The translations under genes and the position numbers were made by a program. Under the pieces are notes generated by a model. That model saw only the letters and a program-made list of their open reading frames with translations, had not been told where the DNA came from and did not search any database. A stretch of DNA of 64,000 nt from Paraburkholderia saeva. GTDB taxonomy: Bacteria; Pseudomonadota; Gammaproteobacteria; Burkholderiales; Burkholderiaceae. The stretch spans positions 124,001 through 188,000 of the forward strand of contig NZ_CAJQZC010000009.1 in the NCBI RefSeq assembly GCF_907164555.1. The letters run 5' to 3'. Below, piece after piece: positions 51,869-60,443 of the stretch (the first letter of the stretch is position 1; the number at the start of each line of letters is the position of its first letter).

Positions 51869-52339
51869 ATGAAGATTACGCCTCCAGACCGGAGCACTGT
51901 GCATCAGCCCGCAAGCAACGGAACGGTCGATGCTGCAGTCCTGATAAGCGGCATCAAGCAGAGCGTCGCGCTAGCTCAGAAAATGCAACGACCGGATGAC
52001 CTCGTCAATACATTTACCGGCAATTTTCAGCAGCTCGCAAAGTGCGAAATGGGAACCCCAGCGTTCCTTCTCACAGTCGCGAGCCTGCCAGGTTGCTTTT
52101 TGCTGCTGAGTACGGCGCTTAGCAGTCGCGGAGGAGGAGCCGTAACGGCCTTTATGAATGGGGCAGGCTGGCCGCAGATGACAATATGGCTCGGACAGCA
52201 TGCTCCGCTCGTCAGCATACCGAACGTCCAGGCCCTTCTCCTCCAATGGGACCAGGCGTTGGGTAGCGCGGCTAATGCACGAAATCTGGCCGGGCAGCTC
52301 ATTCAGGCATTGCTGTTGCCTGTCCTTGAAGCGCTGTAG
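51869..52339 (+). CDS. Unassigned 156-residue protein with one hydrophobic segment
   Basis: No family recognised. It is mostly helical in appearance, with TPAFLLTVASLPGCFLLLST at about residues 63-82 as a likely membrane or buried helix, and a C-terminal QLIQALLLPVLEAL. The start has AGGAGC about eight bases upstream. It follows the 351-residue protein after a 123-base gap with a hairpin, so joint action is plausible but not shown. The next gene on the same strand begins 21 bases after its stop. Confidence 0.65.
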   Translation: MKITPPDRSTVHQPASNGTVDAAVLISGIKQSVALAQKMQRPDDLVNTFTGNFQQLAKCEMGTPAFLLTVASLPGCFLLLSTALSSRGGGAVTAFMNGAGWPQMTIWLGQHAPLVSIPNVQALLLQWDQALGSAANARNLAGQLIQALLLPVLEAL

Positions 52340-52360
52340 CACATCACGCGATCTCCTGCG

Positions 52361-52882
52361 ATGGTGGCCATCGTCCCTCCCGTTGCAATCCAGACGAACC
52401 GGATCGATCTGCACCCCATCGCCGCAGCCGACGTACGTGCACTTGCAACGCTCATGTGTGAGCCCGCAGTACTGGTGTGGATGCCGGCGATGGGGGTGTC
52501 TCTTTCCATCGATGCTGCCGTGACGATGTTTGAGACGTCAGTATCGAACGCCGAATCGCACGGCGCTTTCGATCTTGTCGCTGTCAGACGGAACGACAGT
52601 GCCCTCATGGGACAGGTGACCATTCCGTCTCCCGGCGGCAAGCTCGAGTTCTGGCTCGGCCTTCCCTTCTGGGGATACGGATACGCCACCGAGATGGTGA
52701 ACGCGGCATTGCAACTGCTTGCCGCCCACGACGCAGCAGATCTGCTGACAGCCCGGGTCCATCGGGACAATCTCGCCTCACGCAAGGTTCTCGAAAAAAC
52801 GGGCTTCAGATTGACAGGCGAAGCGTGGTGCAGGTTTGATAGCTATAAGAACCCGTTACCGATACTCGACTATAGTCTTTGA
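52361..52882 (+). CDS. GNAT family N-acetyltransferase (RimJ-like)
   Basis: A 173-residue acetyltransferase of the RimJ/RimL type: N-terminal IQTNRIDLHPIAAADVRALA, then MGQVTIPSPGGKLEFWLGLP, and the acetyl-CoA-binding region FWGYGYATEMVNAALQLLAA with RVHRDNLASRKVLEKTGFRL. It transfers an acetyl group to an amine of a protein or small molecule. It is 21 bases after the 156-residue gene, so they may share a transcript. Convergent with the chromate transporter genes. Confidence 0.88.
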   Translation: MVAIVPPVAIQTNRIDLHPIAAADVRALATLMCEPAVLVWMPAMGVSLSIDAAVTMFETSVSNAESHGAFDLVAVRRNDSALMGQVTIPSPGGKLEFWLGLPFWGYGYATEMVNAALQLLAAHDAADLLTARVHRDNLASRKVLEKTGFRLTGEAWCRFDSYKNPLPILDYSL

Positions 52883-52910
52883 GACTCCTAATGCGCATGT
52901 GCTACGTTGG

Positions 52911-53459
52911 TTAAAGCGCGCCGCCCAGATGAAGAACAACAAAGAACGTCGCGGCGACAGCAATGATGATCAACGCGTTGATTCTCGTGGTCATGACGAT
53001 TACCGTTGCAACGATGGCGGTAACCCAGGCGAACCAGCCGCCGTCGAGCCCCTTGATCAGCACGTAGACGCCCGCAAGAATCAGCCCCGCTGCAACCGGA
53101 CGAAGCCCAGATTGCAACGCGTTCTGCCAGCGCGCTCCGCGATGCTTCGTCCAGAGATGCGCGACGCCGTACATCAGGAATGCCGTCGGACCAAACAGCG
53201 CGAGCGTCGCGATGACTGCACCCGGCAGTCCGCCGACCTGCCAGCCGATCAGGGTCGCGAGGAGTGAGCCTGGTCCTGGAGCAAGCCTTGCGATGGCAAA
53301 GTCGCTGACGAACTGCGCGTGCGTCATCCAGTGATGCACGTCCACGACCTGCCGCTGGATGTCCGCAATGATGGCCTGACCACCACCAACGGTCACTATC
53401 GACAACGGCGCAAAAACAGAGACAAGGGCAATGAGTGTTCTGGACAATTGATTGCTCAC
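52911..53459 (-). CDS. chrA: Chromate transporter, C-terminal half (short-chain CHR)
   Basis: A 182-residue membrane protein with about six helices: VFAPLSIVTVGGGQAIIADI, FAIARLAPGPGSLLATLIGW, FGPTAFLMYGVAHLW, GLILAGVYVLIKGLDG and two more. It corresponds to the C-terminal domain of ChrA (short-chain CHR pair). Together with the gene just upstream (18-base gap) it should form a heterodimeric chromate exporter. It could also carry other oxyanions. Confidence 0.86.
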   Translation of the reverse strand: MSNQLSRTLIALVSVFAPLSIVTVGGGQAIIADIQRQVVDVHHWMTHAQFVSDFAIARLAPGPGSLLATLIGWQVGGLPGAVIATLALFGPTAFLMYGVAHLWTKHRGARWQNALQSGLRPVAAGLILAGVYVLIKGLDGGWFAWVTAIVATVIVMTTRINALIIIAVAATFFVVLHLGGAL

Positions 53460-53477
53460 GCAAGGTTAAAGCCGTGC

Positions 53478-54104
53478 TTACGCATCTTTGGACAAGCGGA
53501 CATATTCAAGGCCGACACTCATCGTCCCTGCGATCAGTACAGTCCAGACAAGTGGCAGTGCGAAGATCGCGACCGCAGCGAACGTCGCGACAAAGATCAA
53601 GATCGGAAAGATACGTCGCGGCAACCGGCGTACTGCCGTTATCGCCATCGAAAGGGACAGGCCGATGGCGCCGGCCGCGGCACCTGCCAGCGCGAAACGT
53701 GTCAGCGAAAAACCCTCCATCGCCGAGAAGAACACGCCGAGGATGACGATCGATACCGCCGGTGGGAAGATGATTCCGCAGAAACCGGCTACCGCGCCTC
53801 GCCAGCCGAGCAGACGGTGTCCGATCCAGATCGCGAGGTTCTTGACGTTGACGCCGGGCAGCGCCTGCGACAACGCGAGTCCGTCAAGAAACTCTTCCTC
53901 CGTGAGCCATTGCCGGTCCTGCACAAATTCACGCAGAAACCATCCGCTCAAACCACCGCCGAAACTTGTGAGCCCAATTCGCGAAAAGATGAGAAATAGT
54001 TCGAGTGTCGTCGGCTTTGGGCCCGGGTGCGGCGCCAGAGCGCTCCTTGCTTCGCTAGCTGGAGTTCGCTCGTGTGGCTCTTGTTTACGTGCATTCCTGG
54101 TCAA
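53478..54104 (-). CDS. chrA: Chromate transporter, N-terminal half (short-chain CHR)
   Basis: A 208-residue membrane protein equivalent to the N-terminal CHR domain: LFLIFSRIGLTSFGGGLSGW, LREFVQDRQWLTEEEFLDGL, LSQALPGVNVKNLAIWIGHR and LPRRIFPILIFVATFAAVAI. The GGG-containing first helix and the PGVNV helix are family hallmarks. First gene of the pair; the product should work with the C-terminal half. The first 30 residues are polar and variable. Confidence 0.86.
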   Translation of the reverse strand: MTRNARKQEPHERTPASEARSALAPHPGPKPTTLELFLIFSRIGLTSFGGGLSGWFLREFVQDRQWLTEEEFLDGLALSQALPGVNVKNLAIWIGHRLLGWRGAVAGFCGIIFPPAVSIVILGVFFSAMEGFSLTRFALAGAAAGAIGLSLSMAITAVRRLPRRIFPILIFVATFAAVAIFALPLVWTVLIAGTMSVGLEYVRLSKDA

Positions 54105-54339
54105 GGCAATTCCTCCGGCATGCAGCGGTCGCGCTCAGGAAGCCGCCGTGCTGATCGCGGAAGTATCCCATAGTGAATGGAGGCAATGCAGTGAACGCCG
54201 GGGATACGGCTCGATATCGCGCCGCACTCCCGGGCTGCAGAATTTCATGCAATTACAAACGCTAACAGAGCGCTTTCGATGGCTGACGCCGGCCCTACGA
54301 ATGGTTCCGCGCAAGGAACTGCGTACAACGACACACGCG

Positions 54340-55074
54340 CTAGTGGCTCGCTCCCAGATAGGCTGCCTTCACCGAGGGATCGTTGCGCAACTGCACCGCC
54401 GGTCCGTGCGTCGCGATTCTGCCGTTCTCCAGCACGTAGCCGTAATCGGCGACATTCAACGCGGCCGCTGCGAACTGCTCGACGAGCAGCATCGTCACGC
54501 CCTGCTCCTTGAGCCGCTCGATGATCCTGAAGACTTCGTCGACGAGAATCGGCGCCAGTCCCATCGAAGGTTCATCGAGCAACACCAGATCCGGATTGAG
54601 CATGATCGCGCGCGCCATCGCAAGCATCTGCTGTTCGCCGCCCGACAGCGTGCCGGCGAGTTGGTTGCGCCGTTCCTTTAGTCGGGGAAACAGCTCGATC
54701 GCACGTTCGAGATCGGCGTTCACGTCGCCGCGCGGGCGCGCCCACGTCAGGCGTGGAAACGCGCCGAGAACGAGATTGTCCGTCACCGACATCGTCGCGA
54801 ACACGCGCCGCCCTTCCGGCGAATGCGCGAGGCCAAGGCGCGCGATGCGATGCGAGTCGAGCGAATCGATGCGTCTGGCGTCCGCGCCCTGGCCCATCGT
54901 GATCTCGCCCGCGCTCGGGCGGATCATGCCGGAGATCGCGCGCATCGTCGTCGTTTTGCCGGCACCGTTCGAGCCGATCAGCGTGACAACCGACGCCTTG
55001 GGTACGTCCATCGAAATACCGTGCAGCACTTTCACCTTGCCGTAGCCGGCGTGCAGATTGCGTATCGAGAGCAT
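54340..55074 (-). CDS. livF: Branched-chain amino acid ABC transporter ATPase (LivF)
   Basis: A 244-residue ATPase: MLSIRNLHAGYGKVKVLHGI, Walker A GSNGAGKTT, signature LSGGEQQMLAMARAI, Walker B LVLLDEPSMGLAP and LLVEQFAAAALNVADYGYV. This is the LivF form (paired with LivG). The start at 55074 has GGGGA eight bases upstream; an ATG 14 codons earlier overlaps the stop of the livMG gene by one base and might be used. Last gene of the operon. Confidence 0.93.
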   Translation of the reverse strand: MLSIRNLHAGYGKVKVLHGISMDVPKASVVTLIGSNGAGKTTTMRAISGMIRPSAGEITMGQGADARRIDSLDSHRIARLGLAHSPEGRRVFATMSVTDNLVLGAFPRLTWARPRGDVNADLERAIELFPRLKERRNQLAGTLSGGEQQMLAMARAIMLNPDLVLLDEPSMGLAPILVDEVFRIIERLKEQGVTMLLVEQFAAAALNVADYGYVLENGRIATHGPAVQLRNDPSVKAAYLGASH

Positions 55075-55115
55075 GATGCTGTCCCCGTTCCTGTTCTGGT
55101 TTGCGCGGGTATCCA

Positions 55116-57044
55116 TCAGGCAGCGACGCCGCCGAGATACGCTTCGATCACCTTGTCGTTCGACTGGATTTCCGCCGGCCTGCCCTCTGCAATCTTCTGG
55201 CCGAAATCGAGTACCGAAACGGTGTCGCACACGCTCATCACCACATCCATGTGATGTTCGATGAGCACGATCGTGATGCCATGGTCGCGCACCTTGCGGA
55301 TAATCGTGACGAGTTCCTTGATGTCAGGTGCGGTGAGGCCAGCCGCCGGTTCGTCGAGCAGCAGCACTTGCGGATCGAGCGCAAGTGCGCGTGCAATTTC
55401 GAGCAGACGCTGCTTGCCATATGGAAGGTTGCGCGCTTCCTCGGCGACGACGTTCTCCAGCCCGACAAAACGCAACATGCCGAAAGCGCGGTCACGTGCT
55501 GCACGTTCTTCGCGACGGTAACGCCCCGTCATCAGACCCACGTCGGCGAAATTCGATTTGAACGTGTGGTGCAATCCGACAAGCACGTTCTCAAGCGCCG
55601 TCATTTCGCCAAAGAGCTGCACGTTCTGGAACGTGCGCGCAATGCCCGACAGCGCAATCGACGCGGACGTCCGCCCTGCAATCGATTCGCCGCGATACGC
55701 GATTTCGCCGGCGGTCGGCACGTAGATGCCGGTCAGCACGTTCATCATCGTGCTCTTGCCCGAGCCGTTCGGGCCGATCAGCCCGTGAATCGTGCCGCGT
55801 TGCACGGTCATGTTGACGTTGTTCAGCGCCTTCAGACCGCTGAACTGCATCAGCACACCGCGCAGATCCAGAATGACTTCCGCGCCTTTGGAGTGCACGT
55901 CGAGAATGGCGTCAGCCGAAATCTCCGCTGGTTTCTCCATATCGACCGTAACCGTGCGTACGCGGCCGTGCATGACGAACTTGCGGACGAAACCGACCAC
56001 GCCGTCCTGAAGGTAGTACACGACGAGCAGGATCATCAGGCCAAAAATTGTCAGGCGCCAGTCCGTGAGTGCGTCGATCCAGTACGAGAACACCGCGAGT
56101 CCCGCCGTGCCCGCAACCGGAATCGCAACGCGGTGCGGCGTGCTGGACTTGCGTACCAGCGTGAATGCGGCGCCGGTCACCACGACGGCCGCGAGTATCG
56201 TGGCCACTGTGCGAAACATCACGATATCGTCGAGCAGCTTTGGCAGCATCACGATGATCGTCGAACCGATGATCGCGCCGGTGCGCGTCTTGCGTCCACC
56301 CATGATGATCGCGAGCAGGAACAGGATCGTCAGCTCGAAGTTATACGTGTTCGGCGAAATGTACTGTTCGGAGTACGAGTACAGACACCCGGCCAGGCCT
56401 GCAAACCCCGCACTGATCACGAACGCGTACACCTTGTAGCGATAGACGGACACGCCCATGCAATCGGACGCAATCGGGCTGTCGCGCAGCGCTTCGAACG
56501 CGCGACCCAGATGCGACTTCAGCACGCGATGCACGACCACGAGCGACAGCACCAGCAGCGCGGCGACCAGCCAGTAATACTGGACCTCGTTGAGTACATG
56601 ACCGCCGAACACCGGCTTCGTGATCTTGATACCCATCGGGCCGCTCGTCAGGAAATCCATTTCGTTGATGAGGATCTGGATGATCGTGCCGAACGCAAGC
56701 GTCACCATCGCGAGATACGGCCCCGACACGCGCAACGCCGGCAGCGCGAGAATCGCACCGAAACCGGCCGTCACGGCAATCGCGAGCGGCGCCGTCACGT
56801 AGAACGGCATGCCGAGCTTGATGAACAGCACGCCCGCCGTGTACGCACCGACACCGAAAAGCCCCGCATGGCCAAGCGACACCTGCCCCGTATAGCCGAC
56901 AACGATATCGAGACCAAACAGCAGGATCGCGTAGATCATGATGGTCTCGACAAGATGGATGTAATACGGATTTCCCGACAGCACGGGAAACACCGCGAGT
57001 GCGATCAGCCCGATGGCCGACGCAAGCAGTTTCATGTTCTTCAC
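55116..57044 (-). CDS. livMG: Fused branched-chain amino acid permease-ATPase (LivM-LivG)
   Basis: A 642-residue protein joining LivM and LivG. The N-terminal ~380 residues hold the permease (GLDIVVGYTGQVSLGHAGLF, LRVSGPYLAMVTLAFGTIIQ, LGRAFEALRDSPIASDCMGV). After a linker, the ATPase (about 400-642) has Walker A GPNGSGKST, signature LPYGKQRLLEIARAL and Walker B VLLLDEPAAGLTAP with IEHHMDVVMSVCDTVSVLDFG. Both genes are usually separate. The GTG at 57044 (GAGG six bases upstream) is preferred; TTG 57056 overlaps the livH stop and ATG 57035 is a further alternative. Confidence 0.88.
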   Translation of the reverse strand: MKNMKLLASAIGLIALAVFPVLSGNPYYIHLVETIMIYAILLFGLDIVVGYTGQVSLGHAGLFGVGAYTAGVLFIKLGMPFYVTAPLAIAVTAGFGAILALPALRVSGPYLAMVTLAFGTIIQILINEMDFLTSGPMGIKITKPVFGGHVLNEVQYYWLVAALLVLSLVVVHRVLKSHLGRAFEALRDSPIASDCMGVSVYRYKVYAFVISAGFAGLAGCLYSYSEQYISPNTYNFELTILFLLAIIMGGRKTRTGAIIGSTIIVMLPKLLDDIVMFRTVATILAAVVVTGAAFTLVRKSSTPHRVAIPVAGTAGLAVFSYWIDALTDWRLTIFGLMILLVVYYLQDGVVGFVRKFVMHGRVRTVTVDMEKPAEISADAILDVHSKGAEVILDLRGVLMQFSGLKALNNVNMTVQRGTIHGLIGPNGSGKSTMMNVLTGIYVPTAGEIAYRGESIAGRTSASIALSGIARTFQNVQLFGEMTALENVLVGLHHTFKSNFADVGLMTGRYRREERAARDRAFGMLRFVGLENVVAEEARNLPYGKQRLLEIARALALDPQVLLLDEPAAGLTAPDIKELVTIIRKVRDHGITIVLIEHHMDVVMSVCDTVSVLDFGQKIAEGRPAEIQSNDKVIEAYLGGVAA

Positions 57045-57052
57045 GGCGGACC

Positions 57053-57928
57053 TCAAACTTTTTTGATCGCGGTTTTACCGAAGAGACCTGCCGGCTTCAG
57101 CGCAAGCACGATCAGCAACAGGACGAGTCCCGGTACATCCTTGTAGCCTGTGGAGATATAAAAGCCCGTGGTGGTTTCGGCGATGCCGAGAATCACGCCG
57201 CCGACAATGATGCCCATGCCGCTCGACAGGCCGCCGATGATCGCCACGGCGAACGCTTTAAGGCCTAACACCGCGCCCATCGTCGCGCCGGTGAGCGTCA
57301 ACGGCGCAATCAGCACGCCCGCGAACGCGGCCGTCAATGACGACAGCGCGTACGAGAACGTGATCACGAGGCCCGTGTTGATACCCATCAGCGCGGCGGC
57401 ATCGCGGTCGTTAGCGGTCGCGACAACGGCCTTGCCGAAGATCGTCTTGCGGTTGAAAAATTCGACCGCGAGCATCATGACCAGCGCGCCGCCCACTACC
57501 AGCAGTTCCATCGGGAGCACGTTCGCGCCGAACACTTTCAGCGGCGCTTCGGGCAGCGGCGAAGGAAAGCGCAGGTCGTCGCGACCCCAGACGTTTTCGG
57601 CCACGTTCTTGAAGATGATGCCAAGCGCGATCGTCGACATGATCCAGCCGAACTCCGACTTGATCCGGATAGCAGGCCGCACGCCAATACGTTCGACGAA
57701 TGCGCCCTGCAGCAGGCCGAACACGCAGACGAGCGGAATCATCAGCCAGTAATTGACGCCGAGCGTGACGAGCGTGAGGCCGACGAGCGCGCCGAGCATC
57801 AGCGCATCGCCCTGGCCGAAATTCAGCGTGCCAGAAGTGGCGAAGGTAAGTTGATAGCCGAACGCGATCACGGCGTAGATCATGCCGAGCGCGATACCGC
57901 TATAGACAAGCTGAAGCAGAATGGCCAT
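57053..57928 (-). CDS. livH: Branched-chain amino acid ABC permease (LivH)
   Basis: A 291-residue membrane protein with eight or so helices: LVYSGIALGMIYAVIAFGYQ, FGQGDALMLGALVGLTLVTL, FGKAVVATANDRDAAALMGI, ALNSLTAAFAGV-type helix and GLSSGMGIIVGGVILGIAET. It is the first permease of the operon, close to the livMG gene. Regularly 290-310 residues in the family. It imports branched-chain or related amino acids with LivM. Confidence 0.92.
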   Translation of the reverse strand: MAILLQLVYSGIALGMIYAVIAFGYQLTFATSGTLNFGQGDALMLGALVGLTLVTLGVNYWLMIPLVCVFGLLQGAFVERIGVRPAIRIKSEFGWIMSTIALGIIFKNVAENVWGRDDLRFPSPLPEAPLKVFGANVLPMELLVVGGALVMMLAVEFFNRKTIFGKAVVATANDRDAAALMGINTGLVITFSYALSSLTAAFAGVLIAPLTLTGATMGAVLGLKAFAVAIIGGLSSGMGIIVGGVILGIAETTTGFYISTGYKDVPGLVLLLIVLALKPAGLFGKTAIKKV

Positions 57929-57957
57929 GAATTAAATCGCCCGAAAACGTAGTGCAT

Positions 57958-57974
57958 TGAATCCAGTGGATTCA
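57958..57974. repeat. Inverted repeat TGAATCC-AGT-GGATTCA in the liv operon
   Basis: Perfect 7-base arms with a 3-base centre, in the gap between the binding-protein gene and livH. Same arms as the repeat at 10444-10461. As RNA it would fold; as DNA it could be a binding site. Confidence 0.4.
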
Positions 57975-57999
57975 GGAAGGACAGCGCAACGACAAGGCA

Positions 58000-58031
58000 A
58001 AGCCGCGCCGGCCGTGAGGCGGGCGCGGCTT
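58000..58031 (-). terminator. 10-bp intercistronic hairpin after the liv binding-protein gene
   Basis: AAGCCGCGCC and GGCGCGGCTT around a 12-base loop, directly after the stop at 58050 on the minus strand. Possible partial terminator favouring the binding protein. Confidence 0.55.
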
Positions 58032-58049
58032 GCGGTCAAGGTCTGAAGA

Positions 58050-59264
58050 TCAGTTGGCGCTTGCCTGCTTCGCGCGCAACTGGCTGCCGCCCTTCCTGTC
58101 GTTGTCGTACGCGTAGACGACGCGGCCACCCTTCACTTCGCCGACCACCGGCACGTTCGGGCTCACGGCTTCGTGATCGTCGTGCGTGAACGGCTTGTCG
58201 TACACCATCACGACGCCTTCCACTTTCGCGTTCAGGTTCTCGAGCGCGGCGCGCACCTTCGGGCCATCCGTCGAGCCTGCCTGCGTGATCGCAGCGGCCA
58301 GCAGATAGACCGAGTCGTAGCCCTGGGCGGCCGACACCGGCGAATCGATGCGGTTGTTCTTCGGCTTGAACTCCTTCAGGTATGCGTCGATGAACGCCTT
58401 GCGCTTCGGCGTGTTCGGTTCCTGAATGAAGGTTTGCGGCATGCGGGCGCCTTCGCCGTTCGAGCCGGCGTTGTCGATGTAGTTCGCCATCGAAAGCGTC
58501 CAGCTTCCGATCAGCGGCACCTTCCATCCGAGCTTCGCCATGCCGTTCGCGATCTGCGCGAGTTCCGGCCCGATGCCGTATGTCAGCACCGCTTCAGCGC
58601 CTGCTTCTTTTGCCTTCAGCAACTGGGCCGTCATGTCGACGTCCTTGATGTTGAATTTCTCGACCGCGACAGGCTTCACACCTTTAGCGGCAAGCGCTTT
58701 TTCAAGGTCTTCACGGCCGAGCTGGCCATAGTTCGTGGAATCGGCCAGGATCGCGACCTTTTTGAAGCCGCGCTTCGTTACCGCTTCCTCGACGATCATC
58801 GGCGCCTGGATGCGGTCGGCGGCTGAGTTGCGGAACACGTAATTGTCGGGTTGATCGGTGAACTGCTTCGTCACGACGCTGCCTGTCGCGACGTTATTGA
58901 AGACGGGGATCTTCGCTTCCTGGAAGAAGCGCTGCGACGCGAGCGCGACGCCGGTGTTGATGTACCCCACCACCGCGACGACTTTTTCCTTGTTGATCAA
59001 CTCCTGCGCGATCTGCACGCCGCGTTCGTTCTTCGCTTCGTCGTCGCGTTCAACCAGTTCGATCTGGCGACCGAGCACGCCGCCCGCCTTGTTGATTTCA
59101 GCTGTCGCGAGACGCACGCCATCGCGCATGCTCACGCCCATCGAAGACGACCCGCCGGTGAACGGTCCGTCGACGCCAATCTTGATCGGATCGGCCGCGT
59201 AACTACCGGTTGTCACCACACACAGCGCGAGTGCTGCCGCAACGCTTTTCAGGCGAAGTCCCAT
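58050..59264 (-). CDS. livJ: Branched-chain amino acid ABC binding protein (LivJ/K-like)
   Basis: A 404-residue periplasmic binding protein: signal peptide at residues 1-24 (cleavage after YAA region) and LivJ-type fold (DPIKIGVDGPFTGGSSSMGV, VVAVVGYINTGVALASQRFF, GFKKVAILADSTNYGQLGRE). It starts the five-component system in order binding protein, livH, livMG, livF. GGAGACGATC precedes the ATG. A sigma-70-like promoter is visible at 59382-59409. Confidence 0.9.
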   Translation of the reverse strand: MGLRLKSVAAALALCVVTTGSYAADPIKIGVDGPFTGGSSSMGVSMRDGVRLATAEINKAGGVLGRQIELVERDDEAKNERGVQIAQELINKEKVVAVVGYINTGVALASQRFFQEAKIPVFNNVATGSVVTKQFTDQPDNYVFRNSAADRIQAPMIVEEAVTKRGFKKVAILADSTNYGQLGREDLEKALAAKGVKPVAVEKFNIKDVDMTAQLLKAKEAGAEAVLTYGIGPELAQIANGMAKLGWKVPLIGSWTLSMANYIDNAGSNGEGARMPQTFIQEPNTPKRKAFIDAYLKEFKPKNNRIDSPVSAAQGYDSVYLLAAAITQAGSTDGPKVRAALENLNAKVEGVVMVYDKPFTHDDHEAVSPNVPVVGEVKGGRVVYAYDNDRKGGSQLRAKQASAN

Positions 59265-59624
59265 GATCGTCTCCGTAGCTTCTTTCTTTGAATGACCGAC
59301 GCCCGTCGATGACGGACGCCGCCCCGATGCCTCTTGCAAGGTCATCCGGTGTCGGGCACCGGACATTATTTTCGGTGACCTAGTATAGAAATCGTAAGGT
59401 ACCTGTCACATGCGGAGTTACCCGTAATAAACACTCAAGCCGATTGAAGACGTTCGTTTCGATGCACAGGAAAGGTGCGCGCGCAACGATTGGGGCCGGA
59501 TGAAATCGACGCTCGCATGCTGACAGAGTCCGCAACGACGGATCGACGATAATGGCTGCGACGAAGCACTCAACGATATCGTCGGCACCGTGGAATAACA
59601 CCCTGTGCCGTTTGGACCATCACC
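59265..59624. other. Divergent control region, liv operon / DUF1275 gene
   Basis: 360 bases with no gene. The minus strand has a promoter candidate at 59382-59409. The plus side has no obvious promoter for the DUF1275 gene. Confidence 0.5.
59382..59409 (-). promoter_or_regulatory. Sigma-70-like promoter of the liv operon
   Basis: Minus strand: GTGACA (59409-59404), 16-base spacer, TATACT (59387-59382). The binding-protein start lies about 120 bases downstream, leaving a long leader that could hold further control. Confidence 0.5.
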
Positions 59625-60380
59625 ATGCCAATCAACTATTTGCGCGGCTTCGCAAGCCGCGAGCGAACCGAGACGACCAACCGCCGCCTGGGGCGCTGGC
59701 TCGCATTCGTCGCCGGTGCGGCGAACGCGGGCGGCTTTCTTGCGGTCGGCCAGTACACCTCGCATATGTCGGGCATCGTGTCTTCGATGGCCGACAATCT
59801 CGCGCTTGGCGAAATCGGGCTCGTGACGGCAGGCCTCGCTTCGCTGCTTGCGTTTTTATCCGGCGCCGCAACCTCGGCGATCCTGATCAACTGGGGGCGC
59901 CGCCGCGATGCGCACAGTCTGTACGCGACGCCATTGATGCTGGAGGCCGTCCTGCTGATGTGTTTCGGCCTCGTGGGCGCCAGGCTCGACAGCCATCATC
60001 TGTTGTCCGTCACGGCCACTGTCGCCGGTTTGTGTTTCGTGATGGGCTTGCAGAACGCGATCATCACAAAGGTCTCACGGGCGGAAATACGCACGACCCA
60101 CGTCACGGGACTGGTCACCGACATCGGCATCGAACTGGGCAAGATGGCGTACTGGAACGCCCCTGGATCGGTTGCATTCCCCGTGCGCTCGGACCGGCAA
60201 AAGCTCTTGCTGCTCTCGTCGCTGCTCGGCATGTTCCTCGTCGGGGGTCTCATCGGCGCGCTCGGATTCAAGCACCTCGGATTCGTCTCCACGCTGCCGC
60301 TCGCGTTTATCCTCCTCACGCTGGCGGTTGTGCCGGTGCTGGACGACATCCTCGGCAGGGTGCCACCCCACAACCGTTAG
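59625..60380 (+). CDS. DUF1275 (YoaK) family membrane protein
   Basis: A 251-residue membrane protein with six to seven helices, matching DUF1275: WLAFVAGAANAGGFLAVGQY, TSHMSGIVSSMADNLALGEI, LCFVMGLQNAIITKVSRAEI, RTTHVTGLVTDIGIELGKM. Family proteins are inner-membrane proteins of unknown transport role. Single gene between the liv operon and a DUF1801-type gene. Confidence 0.88.
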   Translation: MPINYLRGFASRERTETTNRRLGRWLAFVAGAANAGGFLAVGQYTSHMSGIVSSMADNLALGEIGLVTAGLASLLAFLSGAATSAILINWGRRRDAHSLYATPLMLEAVLLMCFGLVGARLDSHHLLSVTATVAGLCFVMGLQNAIITKVSRAEIRTTHVTGLVTDIGIELGKMAYWNAPGSVAFPVRSDRQKLLLLSSLLGMFLVGGLIGALGFKHLGFVSTLPLAFILLTLAVVPVLDDILGRVPPHNR

Positions 60381-60443
60381 GCCGCGCGGGGCGTACCTGC
60401 ATGCGAACTGGCGATGCAGCAAGGCACGAATGCAACTGGCACA

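Noticed and set aside
55101..57146. A 681-codon open frame opposite the livMG gene
   Set aside because: Composition is Arg/His/Asp-rich without domains; the minus strand has a well-supported permease-ATPase fusion.
59591..59597. GGAATAA before the DUF1275 gene, as an ECF promoter
   Set aside because: The next GTT is only 11 bases away instead of 15-16, so the spacing does not match.
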